The notes under the pieces are model-generated. The model saw only the letters and a program-made list of their open reading frames with translations. It was not told the DNA's origin and did not search any database. The position numbers and the translations under genes are program-made. Below are positions 34,546-43,129 of a stretch of 49,304 nucleotides of DNA, piece after piece. Source of the DNA: Hydrogenophilaceae bacterium. Lineage in GTDB: Bacteria > Pseudomonadota > Alphaproteobacteria > Caulobacterales > Aquidulcibacteraceae. The stretch lies in the NCBI GenBank assembly GCA_013389015.1, contig JACAEE010000067.1, positions 1 through 49,304 of the forward strand, given 5' to 3'. Each line of letters starts with the position of its first letter. Within the stretch, counting starts at the first letter, position 1.

Positions 34546-35112
34546 ATGGACGGATCGCTCCAGGGCAAGCTCTTGGTGGCCATGCCGGGGATCGGGGATC
34601 CCCGCTTCGAGAAGGCCGTCATCGTGCTCTGCCTGCACACCGAGGAACAGGCGTTCGGGCTCGTGGTGAACAAGCCGCGCGACGAACTCAATCTCGGCGC
34701 GGTGCTCGAGCATTTGGGGATCGAGGCCGATGCGAAGCTGGCGCCGCGCCAGGTGCTCGACGGCGGTCCGGTGCGGCCCGATCGCGGCTACGTGCTGCAT
34801 TCGGAAGATTTCAGCCTGCCGCAGGCGACGCAGCCGGTCTCGCCGGGAGTATGCCTCACGGCGACGCGCGAGGTGCTGGAGACGATGAGCGGCGACGCAG
34901 CGCCGTCGCGCTTCGTCCTGGCGCTCGGCTGCTCGGGTTGGAGCGCGGGACAGCTTGAAAGCGAATTGCGCCGCAATGCGTGGCTCGTGGTTGAGCCCGA
35001 TCCCGACGATGCGATCATCTTCGGCGACGATCACGCCGACAAATGGAGCCAGGCGATCAAGCGGCTCGGCTTCGATCCCTCTCAGCTCGCCGGCGAGATG
35101 GGACGAGCCTAG
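34546..35112 (+). CDS. YqgE/AlgH family protein
   Basis: A 188-residue protein of the YqgE/AlgH family. Characteristic motifs are GKLLVAMPGIGDPRFEKAVI, then AFGLVVNKPRDELNLGAVLEH, LDGGPVRPDRGYVLHSEDF and LGCSGWSAGQLESELRRNAW. The biochemical role of this family is not settled. It is alone on the plus strand between two minus-strand genes and is followed by a terminator. Confidence 0.94.
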   Translation: MDGSLQGKLLVAMPGIGDPRFEKAVIVLCLHTEEQAFGLVVNKPRDELNLGAVLEHLGIEADAKLAPRQVLDGGPVRPDRGYVLHSEDFSLPQATQPVSPGVCLTATREVLETMSGDAAPSRFVLALGCSGWSAGQLESELRRNAWLVVEPDPDDAIIFGDDHADKWSQAIKRLGFDPSQLAGEMGRA

Positions 35113-35163
35113 CCGTCTGGATCACCGGCGAAGCAAGGCGCGTCATCCGCAAAATCGGAGCGC

Positions 35164-35194
35164 GGGCGTCCTCGGGCGCGACGCCCCGACTTTT
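35164..35194 (+). terminator. Terminator between algH and the EAL gene
   Basis: GGGCGTC, nine-base loop, GACGCCC, then CGACTTTT. The 7-bp stem lies about 50 bases after the algH-like gene and touches the stop codon of the convergent EAL gene, so it serves mainly the plus strand. Confidence 0.55.
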
Positions 35195-35937
35195 CAAAAC
35201 AGCGCAAAGGCTTCCGCGGCCGGCAGGGGCATGGCGAACAGGCCGCCCTGCCCCAGCGTGCAGCCGCGCGCGAGGAGTTCGGCGCGCTGCGCCTCGGTCT
35301 CCAGGCCCTCGGCGATCACGTCGAGCCCCAGCGCGCGGGCGAGGGAGAGCACAGCGGCGATGACCAGGCTCTCCACGCCCGGCTCGGTGATGCGGCTGAC
35401 GAAGGACCTGTCGATCTTGAGCGCATCCACCGGCAGACGCGCGAGCCAGGCGAGCGAGGAATGGCCGGTGCCGAAATCGTCAAGCGCGATGCGGACGCCG
35501 CGATCGCGCAGGGCGGCGAGCTCGGCCGCGGCGGCGGGCATGTCGGGGAGCGCATGATGCTCGGTGAGTTCGAGCACGAGTTCGCCCGGCGCGATCCCCC
35601 GCGCCTGCGCCAGGTCCGCCAGGCGGCGCGCGGCGCCGTCATAGAGATCGCGGCCGATGATATTGACCGAGAGGTGCGCCGCGCGCGGGCGCCGCCAGGC
35701 GGCGAACGCCTCGATGGCGGCGGCGCCGACGGCGCGGCCGATCTCGGCGTTTTCATCCGTCCACGGACCATTGGGAAAGAAGGAGGCGGCGCCTTCCACG
35801 CCGCCGTCATCGCGCCGCCAGCGCGCGAGCGCCTCGAAGCCGACGAGCGCGCCATCGGAAAGCCGCGCCACGGGCTGCAGGAACGGCTCGATCCGGCCCG
35901 GCCCTGCGACCGCGGCGAGTTCTGGAAATGCGCTCAT
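35194..35937 (-). CDS. EAL-domain cyclic-di-GMP phosphodiesterase
   Basis: A 247-residue stand-alone EAL protein that would hydrolyse cyclic di-GMP. The signature EAL is 35-37. Further conserved residues are Asn92 (SVNIIGR), Glu123 and Glu126 (ELTE), Asp153-Asp154 (LDDFGTGHSS), Lys174 (LKIDRSFV), Glu210 and Glu213 (IAEGLET) and Gln230 (GQGGLF). It looks catalytically competent. No sensor domain or membrane segment is visible. It is the last gene of the long oxidase cluster, and its start overlaps the stop of the GNAT gene (ATGA). Confidence 0.93.
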   Translation of the reverse strand: MSAFPELAAVAGPGRIEPFLQPVARLSDGALVGFEALARWRRDDGGVEGAASFFPNGPWTDENAEIGRAVGAAAIEAFAAWRRPRAAHLSVNIIGRDLYDGAARRLADLAQARGIAPGELVLELTEHHALPDMPAAAAELAALRDRGVRIALDDFGTGHSSLAWLARLPVDALKIDRSFVSRITEPGVESLVIAAVLSLARALGLDVIAEGLETEAQRAELLARGCTLGQGGLFAMPLPAAEAFALF

Positions 35938-36515
35938 GGCGCCTCCTCGCGCACGCGGGCGAAGAGCAGGTGATCGCGCCAGGCGCCGTTGATCTTGAGA
36001 TAGGAAAGCGCCTTGCCTTCAAGCTGGAAGCCGTTCTTGGCGAGCACGCCCTGGGAGGCGAGATTGTCCGGCTGGCAGGCGGCTTCGACGCGGTGGAGGT
36101 TAAGGTCCTCGAAGGCGAAGCGCACGACCAGACCCACCGCCGCGCTCACATAGCCGCGCCGCTGATAAGGCGCGCCGACCCAATAGCCGATGGTGGCGCT
36201 CATGGCTGCGCCGCGGCGCACCTGCGAAAGCGTCACGCCGCCGACGAGGCTGTCGTCCGACAGGCGGAAGACGAAGAACGGGTAAGCCTTGTCGTCCTCC
36301 ACGTCCTGCATGTAGCGGCGGATGCGGTAGCGGAACGCCGATTTGGAGAACTCGTCCTCCGGCCAAGTCGGCTCCCAGGGGGTCAGGAACGCGCGGCTGG
36401 CGATGCGCAGTTCCGACCACTCGGAATAGTCCTTGAGTTCGGGGTAGCGCACCATGACGCCGCCGCCGGACAGGCGGCCCTCGCGGGCGTCGGACTCGCG
36501 GCGGAGAAATGCCAT
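35934..36515 (-). CDS. GNAT-family N-acetyltransferase (RimJ/RimL-like)
   Basis: A 193-residue acetyltransferase. The fold markers are LVGGVTLSQVRRGAAMSATIGYWV, then YQRRGYVSAAVGLVVRFAFEDL (acetyl-CoA binding) and LHRVEAACQPDNLASQGVLAKNG. This resembles ribosomal-protein alanine acetyltransferases. The ATG at 36515 (MAFLRRES) is preferred; the longer frame upstream overlaps the M16 gene and is Pro/Arg-rich. The target is unknown. It overlaps the EAL gene and follows the M16 peptidase gene by 28 bases. Confidence 0.9.
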   Translation of the reverse strand: MAFLRRESDAREGRLSGGGVMVRYPELKDYSEWSELRIASRAFLTPWEPTWPEDEFSKSAFRYRIRRYMQDVEDDKAYPFFVFRLSDDSLVGGVTLSQVRRGAAMSATIGYWVGAPYQRRGYVSAAVGLVVRFAFEDLNLHRVEAACQPDNLASQGVLAKNGFQLEGKALSYLKINGAWRDHLLFARVREEAP

Positions 36516-36543
36516 GCGGGGGTCTGCGTCCTGGTTCGCGGGA

Positions 36544-37806
36544 TCAGCGGGCCAAGCGTGCCCGAAACGCCTCCGCGGCCGCAAGCCCCGCCTTGGGGCC
36601 GATGGCGGCGGCGCAGGCGGGCCCCTCGAGTGCTGCTGCGGCGGCGGCGCGCACATCGGCGGCGGTGACGGCCTCAATCTTGGCGCGAACCGCCTCGAAC
36701 GGGATCAGCGCGTCGCGCAGGAAGAGCTGGTTGGCGCGGGCGTCGGCGCGGGCGAGCGGGGCTTCCGCGCCCATGAGCAGGCCGGCCGCGGCGACCGCCT
36801 TGGCGCGCGCCAGCTCCGCCTCGGTGGGCCCCTCGGCGGCGAAAGCCTCCAGAAGGTCGGCGGCGATGCGCGCGACCTCGCCGGCGTTGGCCGCGTCGCA
36901 GCCGGCATAGATCCCGCGCCGGCCGGTCTCCTCCACCTGATCGATGAAGGAATCGATGGCGTAGACGAGGCCGCGGGCCTCGCGCACTTCCTGGAACAGG
37001 CGCGAACTCATGCCGCCGCCATAGATCTCGGACATGAGGCGGGCGGCGTAGGTGCGCTCGTCCTTGGCGCCGGGCGCGGCCAGCGAGAGCACAAGATGGG
37101 TCTGTTCGAGCTTGCGCGCCTCGATGCGCACCCCGCTCACGGCGCGCGCAGGCGGCGCCGGCGCATCGGGACGCACGGCCAGGCGCGCAAACCGGCGTTC
37201 GGCGACATCCAAGACGGCGCCGCGATCGAACGCGCCGGCGATCGCGATCACGACGCGCGACGGCGCCATGTGCTGCGCGCGAAAGGCGATCAGGCTGTCG
37301 ACGCTGACGCCCTTGAGCGTTTCGTCCGTGCCCAGAATAGGGCGGCCCAGAGGCTGATCGGGATAGAGCGCCGCCTGATGCAGTTCGAAGACGCGGTCTT
37401 CGGGCTGATCATAAGCCTCGCCGCGCTCCTGCGCGACGACGCCCTTCTCCTTCTCCAAATCGGCCGGCGCCCAGTGCGGATCAAGCAGGCTGTCGGCGAT
37501 CAGATCCAAGGCGAAGGGCGCGTGCTCGGACACGACGCGGGCGTAGTAGGAGGTGCGCTCATAGCCGGTCTGCGCGTTCATCGCGCCGCCGACGGATTCG
37601 ATGGCTTCGGCGAACGCGCGCGCGTCGCGCGATCCGGCGCCCTTGAAGGCCATATGCTCGAACAGATGCGCGACGCCGTTCTCCTCCGGCTTCTCCCAGC
37701 GCGCGCCCACGCGCTGCCACACGCCGACCGCAGCGGTCGCCAGAGCCGGCATCGGATCAAGCGCGACGCGCACGCCGTTCGAAAGCGTGACGAGCTCGAG
37801 GGTCAT
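36544..37806 (-). CDS. M16 (pitrilysin/mitochondrial processing peptidase-like) metallopeptidase
   Basis: A 420-residue zinc peptidase. The inverted motif HLFEH is residues 47-51, with downstream Glu127 (QERGEAY) completing the zinc site. The second half has the family motif LMSEIYGGGMSSRLFQEVRE. The size matches the bacterial single-domain members related to mitochondrial processing peptidase. No signal peptide. It lies between thrC and GNAT on the same strand. The natural substrate is unknown. Confidence 0.94.
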   Translation of the reverse strand: MTLELVTLSNGVRVALDPMPALATAAVGVWQRVGARWEKPEENGVAHLFEHMAFKGAGSRDARAFAEAIESVGGAMNAQTGYERTSYYARVVSEHAPFALDLIADSLLDPHWAPADLEKEKGVVAQERGEAYDQPEDRVFELHQAALYPDQPLGRPILGTDETLKGVSVDSLIAFRAQHMAPSRVVIAIAGAFDRGAVLDVAERRFARLAVRPDAPAPPARAVSGVRIEARKLEQTHLVLSLAAPGAKDERTYAARLMSEIYGGGMSSRLFQEVREARGLVYAIDSFIDQVEETGRRGIYAGCDAANAGEVARIAADLLEAFAAEGPTEAELARAKAVAAAGLLMGAEAPLARADARANQLFLRDALIPFEAVRAKIEAVTAADVRAAAAAALEGPACAAAIGPKAGLAAAEAFRARLAR

Positions 37807-37861
37807 GGCGGCGCTTTCCCTGTCCCAATGCGGGACATCGGGACAAGGAGAAGCGGGTTGA

Positions 37862-39271
37862 TCAGCGCCATGCGCGGCTCCGATCGCGGATGAGGGCTTT
37901 CACCTGCTCGATGTCGGCGGGGAGCGAGACGAAGTCTTCTTTGCGGTCGAAGAGATCGGCGCACCTGGCGGGGAGCGCAGGGCGGACGCCGGTCGCCGCC
38001 TCCACCGTGTCGGGGAATTTGGCGGGATGGGCGGTGGCGAGGGTGACGACGGGAGCGTCAAGATGCGCTGCGCCGTCGCGGCCGAACCCGAGCGCGACGG
38101 CGGTGTGCGGGCACGCGAGATAGCCGCCGTGCTCCCAGGTCTCCTGCATCACGGCCTGCGTCTCGGCGTCGGAGAGCGCGGCGGCGGCGAAGTGATCGCG
38201 CAGAAAGGCGAGCGCTTGCGGGGGAATGCCGAAGCCGCCGGACTGGGCGAATTGATCATAGAGCCGCGCGACATGATCGGCGTCGCGATCGAGCGCCTCG
38301 AACAGGATGCGTTCGAAGTTCGACGGGACCTGGATGTCCATCGCCGGCGAGAGCGTGGCGTGGGAGCGCGGCGCGCGTTCGTAGCGGCCGGTCTTCAGCG
38401 CGCGGGCGACGATGTCGTTGGCGTTGACGGCGATTCCGATCCTGCCGATCGGCGCGCCCATTTGCTTGGCGACGAAGCCGGAGAGCGCGTCGCCGAAATT
38501 GCCGGTGGGGACGACGAAATTCACCGGGCCGTGGGCGCAGAGAATCTGCGCGGCGATGTGGAAATAGACGCACTGCGCGGCGATGCGCGCCCAGTTCACC
38601 GAGTTCACCGCGGAGAGGCGCGCGCGGGCGGCGAAATCGCGGTCAGCGAAGAGCTGCTTCAAGATCGCCTGGCAAGCGTCGAAATCGGCGTCGAGCTCGA
38701 TGGCGTGCACGTTCGCCGCGCCCGACGTGGTCATGAAGCGGCGCTGCACGTCGCTGACGCGGCCCTTGGGCAGAAGCACGAAGAGATCGATGCGATCGCG
38801 ATTTTTCAGCGCCTCGACCGCTGCGCCGCCGGTGTCGCCCGAGGTGGCGCAGAGCACGGTCAGGCGCTCGTTCCGTTCGGAGAGCAGATGCTCATAGAGC
38901 GGCCCGATGAGCTGCATCGCCACGTCCTTGAACGCGAGCGAAGGGCCGTGGAAGAGTTCGAGGATCCAGGCGCCGGGAGAGCGCTGAGCAAGAGGCGTGA
39001 CGACCAGCGGCCAGCGCGGCGTCGGCTCATCGGCGCCGAGATAGGCGCGGTTCGCGATCTTGGGGCTGTCTTCCCACGGCGCGCCGGCGAACGCCCAGAG
39101 CGCGTGCATTGCGGCGCTGGCGTAGTGACCGAAAGCGATGCTGCGGGCGGACGATTGCAGCTGCGGCCACGTCTCCGGCACATAGAGCCCGCCATCGGGC
39201 GCGAGGCCGGCGAGGACGGCGTCGGCGAAGGAGACGGACGGCGCGCGGCCGCGCGTGGAGACGTAGCGCAT
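37862..39271 (-). CDS. thrC: Threonine synthase
   Basis: A 469-residue PLP enzyme making threonine from phosphohomoserine. The N-terminal YVSTRG motif and the PLP lysine (Lys115 in HGPSLAFKDVAM) are clear, followed by LCATSGDTGGAAVEALK and NFVVPTGNFGDALSG. The ATG at 39271 is taken as start; a TTG one codon before is possible. It starts six bases after the SURF1 stop, in the same run of genes. Its pathway partner thrB is in the ispH operon. Confidence 0.96.
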   Translation of the reverse strand: MRYVSTRGRAPSVSFADAVLAGLAPDGGLYVPETWPQLQSSARSIAFGHYASAAMHALWAFAGAPWEDSPKIANRAYLGADEPTPRWPLVVTPLAQRSPGAWILELFHGPSLAFKDVAMQLIGPLYEHLLSERNERLTVLCATSGDTGGAAVEALKNRDRIDLFVLLPKGRVSDVQRRFMTTSGAANVHAIELDADFDACQAILKQLFADRDFAARARLSAVNSVNWARIAAQCVYFHIAAQILCAHGPVNFVVPTGNFGDALSGFVAKQMGAPIGRIGIAVNANDIVARALKTGRYERAPRSHATLSPAMDIQVPSNFERILFEALDRDADHVARLYDQFAQSGGFGIPPQALAFLRDHFAAAALSDAETQAVMQETWEHGGYLACPHTAVALGFGRDGAAHLDAPVVTLATAHPAKFPDTVEAATGVRPALPARCADLFDRKEDFVSLPADIEQVKALIRDRSRAWR

Positions 39272-39277
39272 CAAGCC

Positions 39278-39967
39278 CTAGCCGGTTTCGGCGTTGCGGT
39301 TGGGGCCGACAGTCAAGCGGCCGGCGCTGATGTGATACGCGAAATAGACGCCCAACAACATCACGCCCAATCCCCACCAGGTGATGGCGTAGCCCATATG
39401 GCGTTCGGGCGGCAGCGGATCGGCGCCGCCGGCGCGGGCGAAACGGTTCTCGATGGGGCGGCCGTCCTCGCCGATATAGTCGATGGCGACATAGTAATCG
39501 GCGGCGCCGTCCATGCCGGCGGCGCGCGCCATCGCCGGCAGGTCGATGGCGTACCAGATGCGGTCGACAGGATCGGGCGGCGGCGCGATCGAGGACGGCG
39601 GTTCGGGGCGAATGGAGACCCCGCTGATCGGCGCGTCGATGCGCAGCGAGGCGGGGAAACGCAGCGTACGCCAATCGGGCGGATTGGGACCGGGGATGAA
39701 ATCAGCGTCGACGAAGACGTTGGTCTCGCCGTAGCGCACCGGCGCAAACACGCGCCAGCCGGCCTCGCCCTCGGCGAAGCCGTAGACGAGCTGAAGCCCC
39801 TCTTCGATCGGGCGATAGGATTCGATGGTCATCTCGGCGAGCGGCGCATCCGCCAGCGCGCGCTTCTCGACATAGCGCTCCCACTGCCAGCGGCCGAGAA
39901 TGGAGAGGACCGCGAGGGCGGCGATGGCGAGCGCGGTCATCACCGGCAGCGGGCGGAAGCGAATCAT
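39278..39967 (-). CDS. SURF1-family cytochrome oxidase assembly protein
   Basis: A 229-residue membrane protein with one helix at each end (PVMTALAIAALAVLSILGRW; ITWWGLGVMLLGVYFAY). Between them is the periplasmic domain with EEGLQLVYGFAEGEAGWRVFAP and DADFIPGP. SURF1 helps insert haem a into oxidase subunit I. The start overlaps the DUF983 stop by four bases. A longer open frame upstream lies in DUF983 and is not real. Confidence 0.93.
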   Translation of the reverse strand: MIRFRPLPVMTALAIAALAVLSILGRWQWERYVEKRALADAPLAEMTIESYRPIEEGLQLVYGFAEGEAGWRVFAPVRYGETNVFVDADFIPGPNPPDWRTLRFPASLRIDAPISGVSIRPEPPSSIAPPPDPVDRIWYAIDLPAMARAAGMDGAADYYVAIDYIGEDGRPIENRFARAGGADPLPPERHMGYAITWWGLGVMLLGVYFAYHISAGRLTVGPNRNAETG

Positions 39968-40365
39968 CGCCTCTCCTCGCGATCGATCTCGGGATCGGCC
40001 TCCGTGAGGCGCGCCTCGCCGGCCTTGTGCTTCCATTGCAGCGCGAACAGCGCGCCCTTGACCGGCGGCAAGAGCGCGAGCGAAAGCGCGAGCGTGGCGA
40101 TGAAGCTGATCGTGATCGTGGCCCAGCTCGGCAGTTCGAGGCCGAACTGCAGGATGAAGGCGAGCGGCACGACGACGGCGCCGACGACGAACATGACGAA
40201 CACCGCCGGACCGTCGCCGGAATCGGCGTGGGAGAAATCGGCGCCGCAAACCGCGCAGCGCGGCGCAAGCTTGAGGTAGGCTTGAAACAGCTTCCCCTGC
40301 CCGCATCTGGGGCACCGCGAACGCAGGCCCGCGATCACGGGCTCAGGCGAACGGGGCTCGGACAT
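39964..40365 (-). CDS. DUF983 protein of the oxidase cluster
   Basis: A 133-residue protein with a zinc-ribbon-like pair of CxxC motifs (Cys18, Cys21, Cys37 and Cys40) and two membrane segments (AVFVMFVVGAVVVPLAFIL; ATITISFIATLALSLALL). The motif HADSGDGPAVFV is typical. Such proteins occur beside coxC and surf1 in alphaproteobacteria and are thought to assist oxidase assembly, though the mechanism is unclear. Overlaps SURF1 by four bases. Confidence 0.92.
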   Translation of the reverse strand: MSEPRSPEPVIAGLRSRCPRCGQGKLFQAYLKLAPRCAVCGADFSHADSGDGPAVFVMFVVGAVVVPLAFILQFGLELPSWATITISFIATLALSLALLPPVKGALFALQWKHKAGEARLTEADPEIDREERR

Positions 40366-40378
40366 CGCCAGCGCCCCG

Positions 40379-41317
40379 TCACTCCTGCATCGTGAGGTAG
40401 GGCAGCACGTAGACGAACGTGAACAGGAACAGCCAGACGACGTCGACGAAGTGCCAGTACCAGGCCGCCGCTTCGAGGCCGAAATGCTTCTTCGGCGTGA
40501 ACTGGCCGGCCATCAGCCGGATGAGGCACACGGCCAGGAAGATCGTGCCGATGATGACGTGCACGCCATGGAAGCCCGTGGCCATGAAGAAGGAGGCCCC
40601 ATAGAGGTTGGCCGTCGAGATTTCATCATTGTTGCCGAACTTGAATCCGGCGTGCGGGTATTCGAGCACGAACTGGACGTAAGTGAAGGCGCAGCCCAAG
40701 AGCACGGTGATCAGCAGGCCCCACATGGCGCTGCGGCGGTCGCCCTGCTGGAGCGCATGGTGCGCCCAAGTCACGGTCGTCCCAGAGAGCAAGAGGATGA
40801 GCGTGTTCATCAGCGGCAGGTGGAACGGGTCGAACGTCTCCACGTTCGGCGGCGGCCAGTTCGCCCAGCGCGCGGCGGTGTCGGTGCCTTCCCACAGCGG
40901 CACCACCCAGTTCGCGCGGACGTCATGGAAGATCGAGAGCTCGAAGAACACCCAGAACCAGGCGGCGAAGAACATCACCTCGGAGGCGATGAACAGGATC
41001 ATGCCGTAGCGGAGGCCGATATCGACGACGGGCGTGTGATCGCCCTTGCGGCTCTCCTTGATCACATCGAGCCACCACCCGGCGGCCGACATGACGACGC
41101 CCGCCGCGCCGATGATGAAAAGCGGCAGCTTGCCCTTGACCAGGACCGTGTTGACGATGTGGCCCCAGAAGCCGGGATCCTCGCTGGCGGGCAGAACGCC
41201 GCGCATGGCGACAACGCCGCCGACCGCCATCAGGAACACAAAGCACGAGGCCACGAAGGGCCAGGGGCTCGGATCGACCAGGTGGTAGTCGTGCTTGACC
41301 TCGGCGTGAGCGGCCAT
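40379..41317 (-). CDS. ctaE: Cytochrome c oxidase subunit III
   Basis: A 312-residue, seven-helix subunit of aa3-type cytochrome c oxidase in the inner membrane. Typical stretches are YHLVDPSPWPFVAS, RYGMILFIASEVMFFAAWFW, then GTTVTWAHHALQQGDR and FHGVHVIIGTIFLAVCLIR, ending AWYWHFVDVVWLFLFTFVYV. A candidate FNR-type box (41332-41345) lies 14 bases before its start. CtaG precedes it with about 100 bases between. Confidence 0.96.
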   Translation of the reverse strand: MAAHAEVKHDYHLVDPSPWPFVASCFVFLMAVGGVVAMRGVLPASEDPGFWGHIVNTVLVKGKLPLFIIGAAGVVMSAAGWWLDVIKESRKGDHTPVVDIGLRYGMILFIASEVMFFAAWFWVFFELSIFHDVRANWVVPLWEGTDTAARWANWPPPNVETFDPFHLPLMNTLILLLSGTTVTWAHHALQQGDRRSAMWGLLITVLLGCAFTYVQFVLEYPHAGFKFGNNDEISTANLYGASFFMATGFHGVHVIIGTIFLAVCLIRLMAGQFTPKKHFGLEAAAWYWHFVDVVWLFLFTFVYVLPYLTMQE

Positions 41318-41331
41318 GGGGCGTTCCTGAC

Positions 41332-41345
41332 GTGATTTGAATCAA
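41332..41345. promoter_or_regulatory. Candidate FNR/FixK-type box before subunit III
   Basis: On the minus strand the 14 bases read TTGAT-TCAA-ATCAC, matching the FNR/FixK consensus TTGAT-N4-ATCAA at nine of ten positions. It is in the only large gap within the oxidase cluster. It is only 14 bases from the start codon, which is close for an activator. Confidence 0.4.
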
Positions 41346-41414
41346 AAGAGCTTTAGCGGAGGCCGCCGAGGGGGCCAAGCGGCCCGGCCAAGCGGCGCAG
41401 GGTCGCGGGCCTCC

Positions 41415-41984
41415 TCACTGCGCCGCCGCCAGCGCGTCGCCCGCCTCCTCCAGCGAGCGATAATAGGTGTAGGCCAGCGTGATCTGGGTGACTTCCTCGG
41501 TGTCGGGGTCGTCGGCGAGCGCGGGATCCACGAAGAACACGACCGGCAACTCGACCTCGGCGCCGGCGGGGATCACCATGTCGTTGAAGCAGAAGCAGGA
41601 CAGCTTCTGGAAGAACGCCCCGGTCTTGTATGGCGCGACGTTGAAGACGGCGACGGCCGTGACCGGCTTGTCGGTCGGGTTGGCGACCCGGAAATAGGCG
41701 AGGCCCGTCTCGCCCAGGCGCAGCGTCATCGTTCGCGCGACCGGTTCGAAGCGGATCGGCAGGCGGGAATCGACATTGGTGTCGAAGCGGACTTCGATCG
41801 TGCGCTCGAGCACGCGGCTCGGCGCGGCGGTCGCGACCTGGGTGGTTCCGCCGAACCCGGTGAGCTTGCAGAAAGCCCGGTAGAGCGGCGGGGCGGCGAA
41901 GGCGAGGCCGGTCATGCCCGCGACGATCGCGACGCAGAGGAAGGCGGTGAACGCCATGCGGCGGGGATCGGCGCGCGCGCTCAT
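41415..41984 (-). CDS. ctaG: Cytochrome c oxidase assembly protein CtaG/Cox11
   Basis: A 189-residue copper chaperone that delivers copper to the CuB site of subunit I. One N-terminal helix (about 11-31) anchors it; the periplasmic domain carries the copper-binding CFC motif (KLSCFCFNDMVIPAGAEVEL). The start is the ATG at 41984, overlapping the stop of the small CoxF-like gene. The longer frame upstream is inside that gene. The end (TLAYTYYRS) is typical of the family. Confidence 0.94.
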   Translation of the reverse strand: MSARADPRRMAFTAFLCVAIVAGMTGLAFAAPPLYRAFCKLTGFGGTTQVATAAPSRVLERTIEVRFDTNVDSRLPIRFEPVARTMTLRLGETGLAYFRVANPTDKPVTAVAVFNVAPYKTGAFFQKLSCFCFNDMVIPAGAEVELPVVFFVDPALADDPDTEEVTQITLAYTYYRSLEEAGDALAAAQ

Positions 41985-42160
41985 AGCGGGCGATCGAGGA
42001 CGGCTGCGCCAAGCTTGGCGAGGGTGATGAAGAAGACCAGCGCCATGAACGCGGCGAGCGACAACGCGATCCACAGATTGCGCCGCCGGCGCGCCCTCTC
42101 CTGCTCGGGCGTGAGCTTCACGGTCTCGCGCGCGCCGCCGGTGGAAGCGGTCTCATTCAT
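41981..42160 (-). CDS. Small CoxF-like membrane protein
   Basis: A 59-residue protein read directly from the sequence, starting [20 protein letters not shown]. An Arg-rich stretch (RARRRR) is followed by one helix ([20 protein letters not shown]) and a short tail ending RPL. Its start overlaps the ctaB stop and its stop overlaps the ctaG start, both by four bases. Such small proteins lie between ctaB and ctaG in many alphaproteobacteria and are called CoxF; their role is not firmly known. Confidence 0.85.
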   Translation of the reverse strand: MNETASTGGARETVKLTPEQERARRRRNLWIALSLAAFMALVFFITLAKLGAAVLDRPL

Positions 42161-43041
42161 CGCAGCAGGCTCTCCGCGAAGAGCGCCGCAAAGAGCGCGA
42201 AGAGATAGAAGATCGAGAACGCAAATAGCGCGCGCGCGTGGCGCAGGTCGGCCGAAAAGCGCACGCGCGCGGCGAAGAGGACGAACGCCGCGCCGAGCAC
42301 GGCGGCGACGGCGGCGTATAGCGGGCCGGCGAGACCGGTGACGGAAGGCGCAAGTCCAAGCGGCGCGAGCAGCAACGCATAGATCAGGATTTGGCTGCGC
42401 GTCGCCTTCTCGCCGTGCGTCACAGGCAGCATCGGAACGTCAGCGGCCGCGTAGTCCTTTGCTTGCGAGAGCGCGAGCGCCCAGAAGTGCGGCGGCGTCC
42501 ACATGAAGATGATCGCTGTGAGAATGAGCGGATCGAGGCCAAGCGCGCCGGTCTTGGCGGCCCAGGCCACCGCCGGCGGGAGCGCGCCGGCGAGGCCGCC
42601 GATGACGATGTTGTGCGGCGTCGTGCGCTTCAGCCACATCGTATAGACGACGGCGTAAAAGAAGATCGTGAAGGCGAGGAGCGCGGCGGCGAGGACGTTG
42701 GCGGCGAGCGCCATCGTCAGCACGCTGAGGAAGCTCATGACGAGGCCGAGCGCGAGCGCCTCGGCCGGCGCGATGCGGCCCGACGGCACCGGGCGCGCGC
42801 GCGTGCGCGTCATCACGGCGTCGATGTCGGCGTCATACCACATGTTGAGCGCGCCCGCGCCGCCGGCGGCGACCGCAAGGGCGAGGATCGCGGCGCAGCC
42901 GCGCACGGGATCGCCGGCGCCGGGCGCGGCGACATAGCCGACGAGCGCGGTGAACACGACAAGGCTCATCACCCGCGGCTTCAGAAGCGCGATGTAGTCG
43001 CCTGCAGATGCGGCGCGGACGGTGTGATCGACGAGACTCAT
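42157..43041 (-). CDS. ctaB: Protohaem IX farnesyltransferase (haem O synthase)
   Basis: A 294-residue UbiA-family prenyltransferase with about nine helices, adding farnesyl to haem b to make haem o, precursor of haem a. The polyprenyl-diphosphate motif [20 protein letters not shown] is present, and the second Asp-rich motif is in [13 protein letters not shown]. It starts with [25 protein letters not shown] strong hairpin separates it from coxA upstream. The haem A synthase (ctaA) is not in the window. Confidence 0.95.
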   Translation of the reverse strand: MSLVDHTVRAASAGDYIALLKPRVMSLVVFTALVGYVAAPGAGDPVRGCAAILALAVAAGGAGALNMWYDADIDAVMTRTRARPVPSGRIAPAEALALGLVMSFLSVLTMALAANVLAAALLAFTIFFYAVVYTMWLKRTTPHNIVIGGLAGALPPAVAWAAKTGALGLDPLILTAIIFMWTPPHFWALALSQAKDYAAADVPMLPVTHGEKATRSQILIYALLLAPLGLAPSVTGLAGPLYAAVAAVLGAAFVLFAARVRFSADLRHARALFAFSIFYLFALFAALFAESLLR

Positions 43042-43063
43042 CGCTTCGACTTCGCGCTTTCTC

Positions 43064-43111
43064 CCCTCGCTTGCGCCGGCGGGAGAGGCGTCCCGCCGGC
43101 GCGGGCGAGGG
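43064..43111. repeat. Near-perfect 48-base hairpin between coxA and ctaB
   Basis: CCCTCGC-TT-GCGCCGGCGGGA, six-base loop, then TCCCGCCGGCGC-GG-GCGAGGG. This is 19 Watson-Crick pairs plus two T-G wobble pairs. It has no T-run. In the mRNA it would lie between the subunit genes and the assembly genes. Its CTCCCGCCGGCGC core resembles the terminator at 9140. Confidence 0.75.
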
Positions 43112-43129
43112 CCTCAATCGAGAGCACCT

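Noticed and set aside
36516-36677. N-terminal extension of the GNAT protein
   Set aside because: It is Pro/Arg-rich and overlaps the M16 gene; the ATG at 36515 gives the normal family length.
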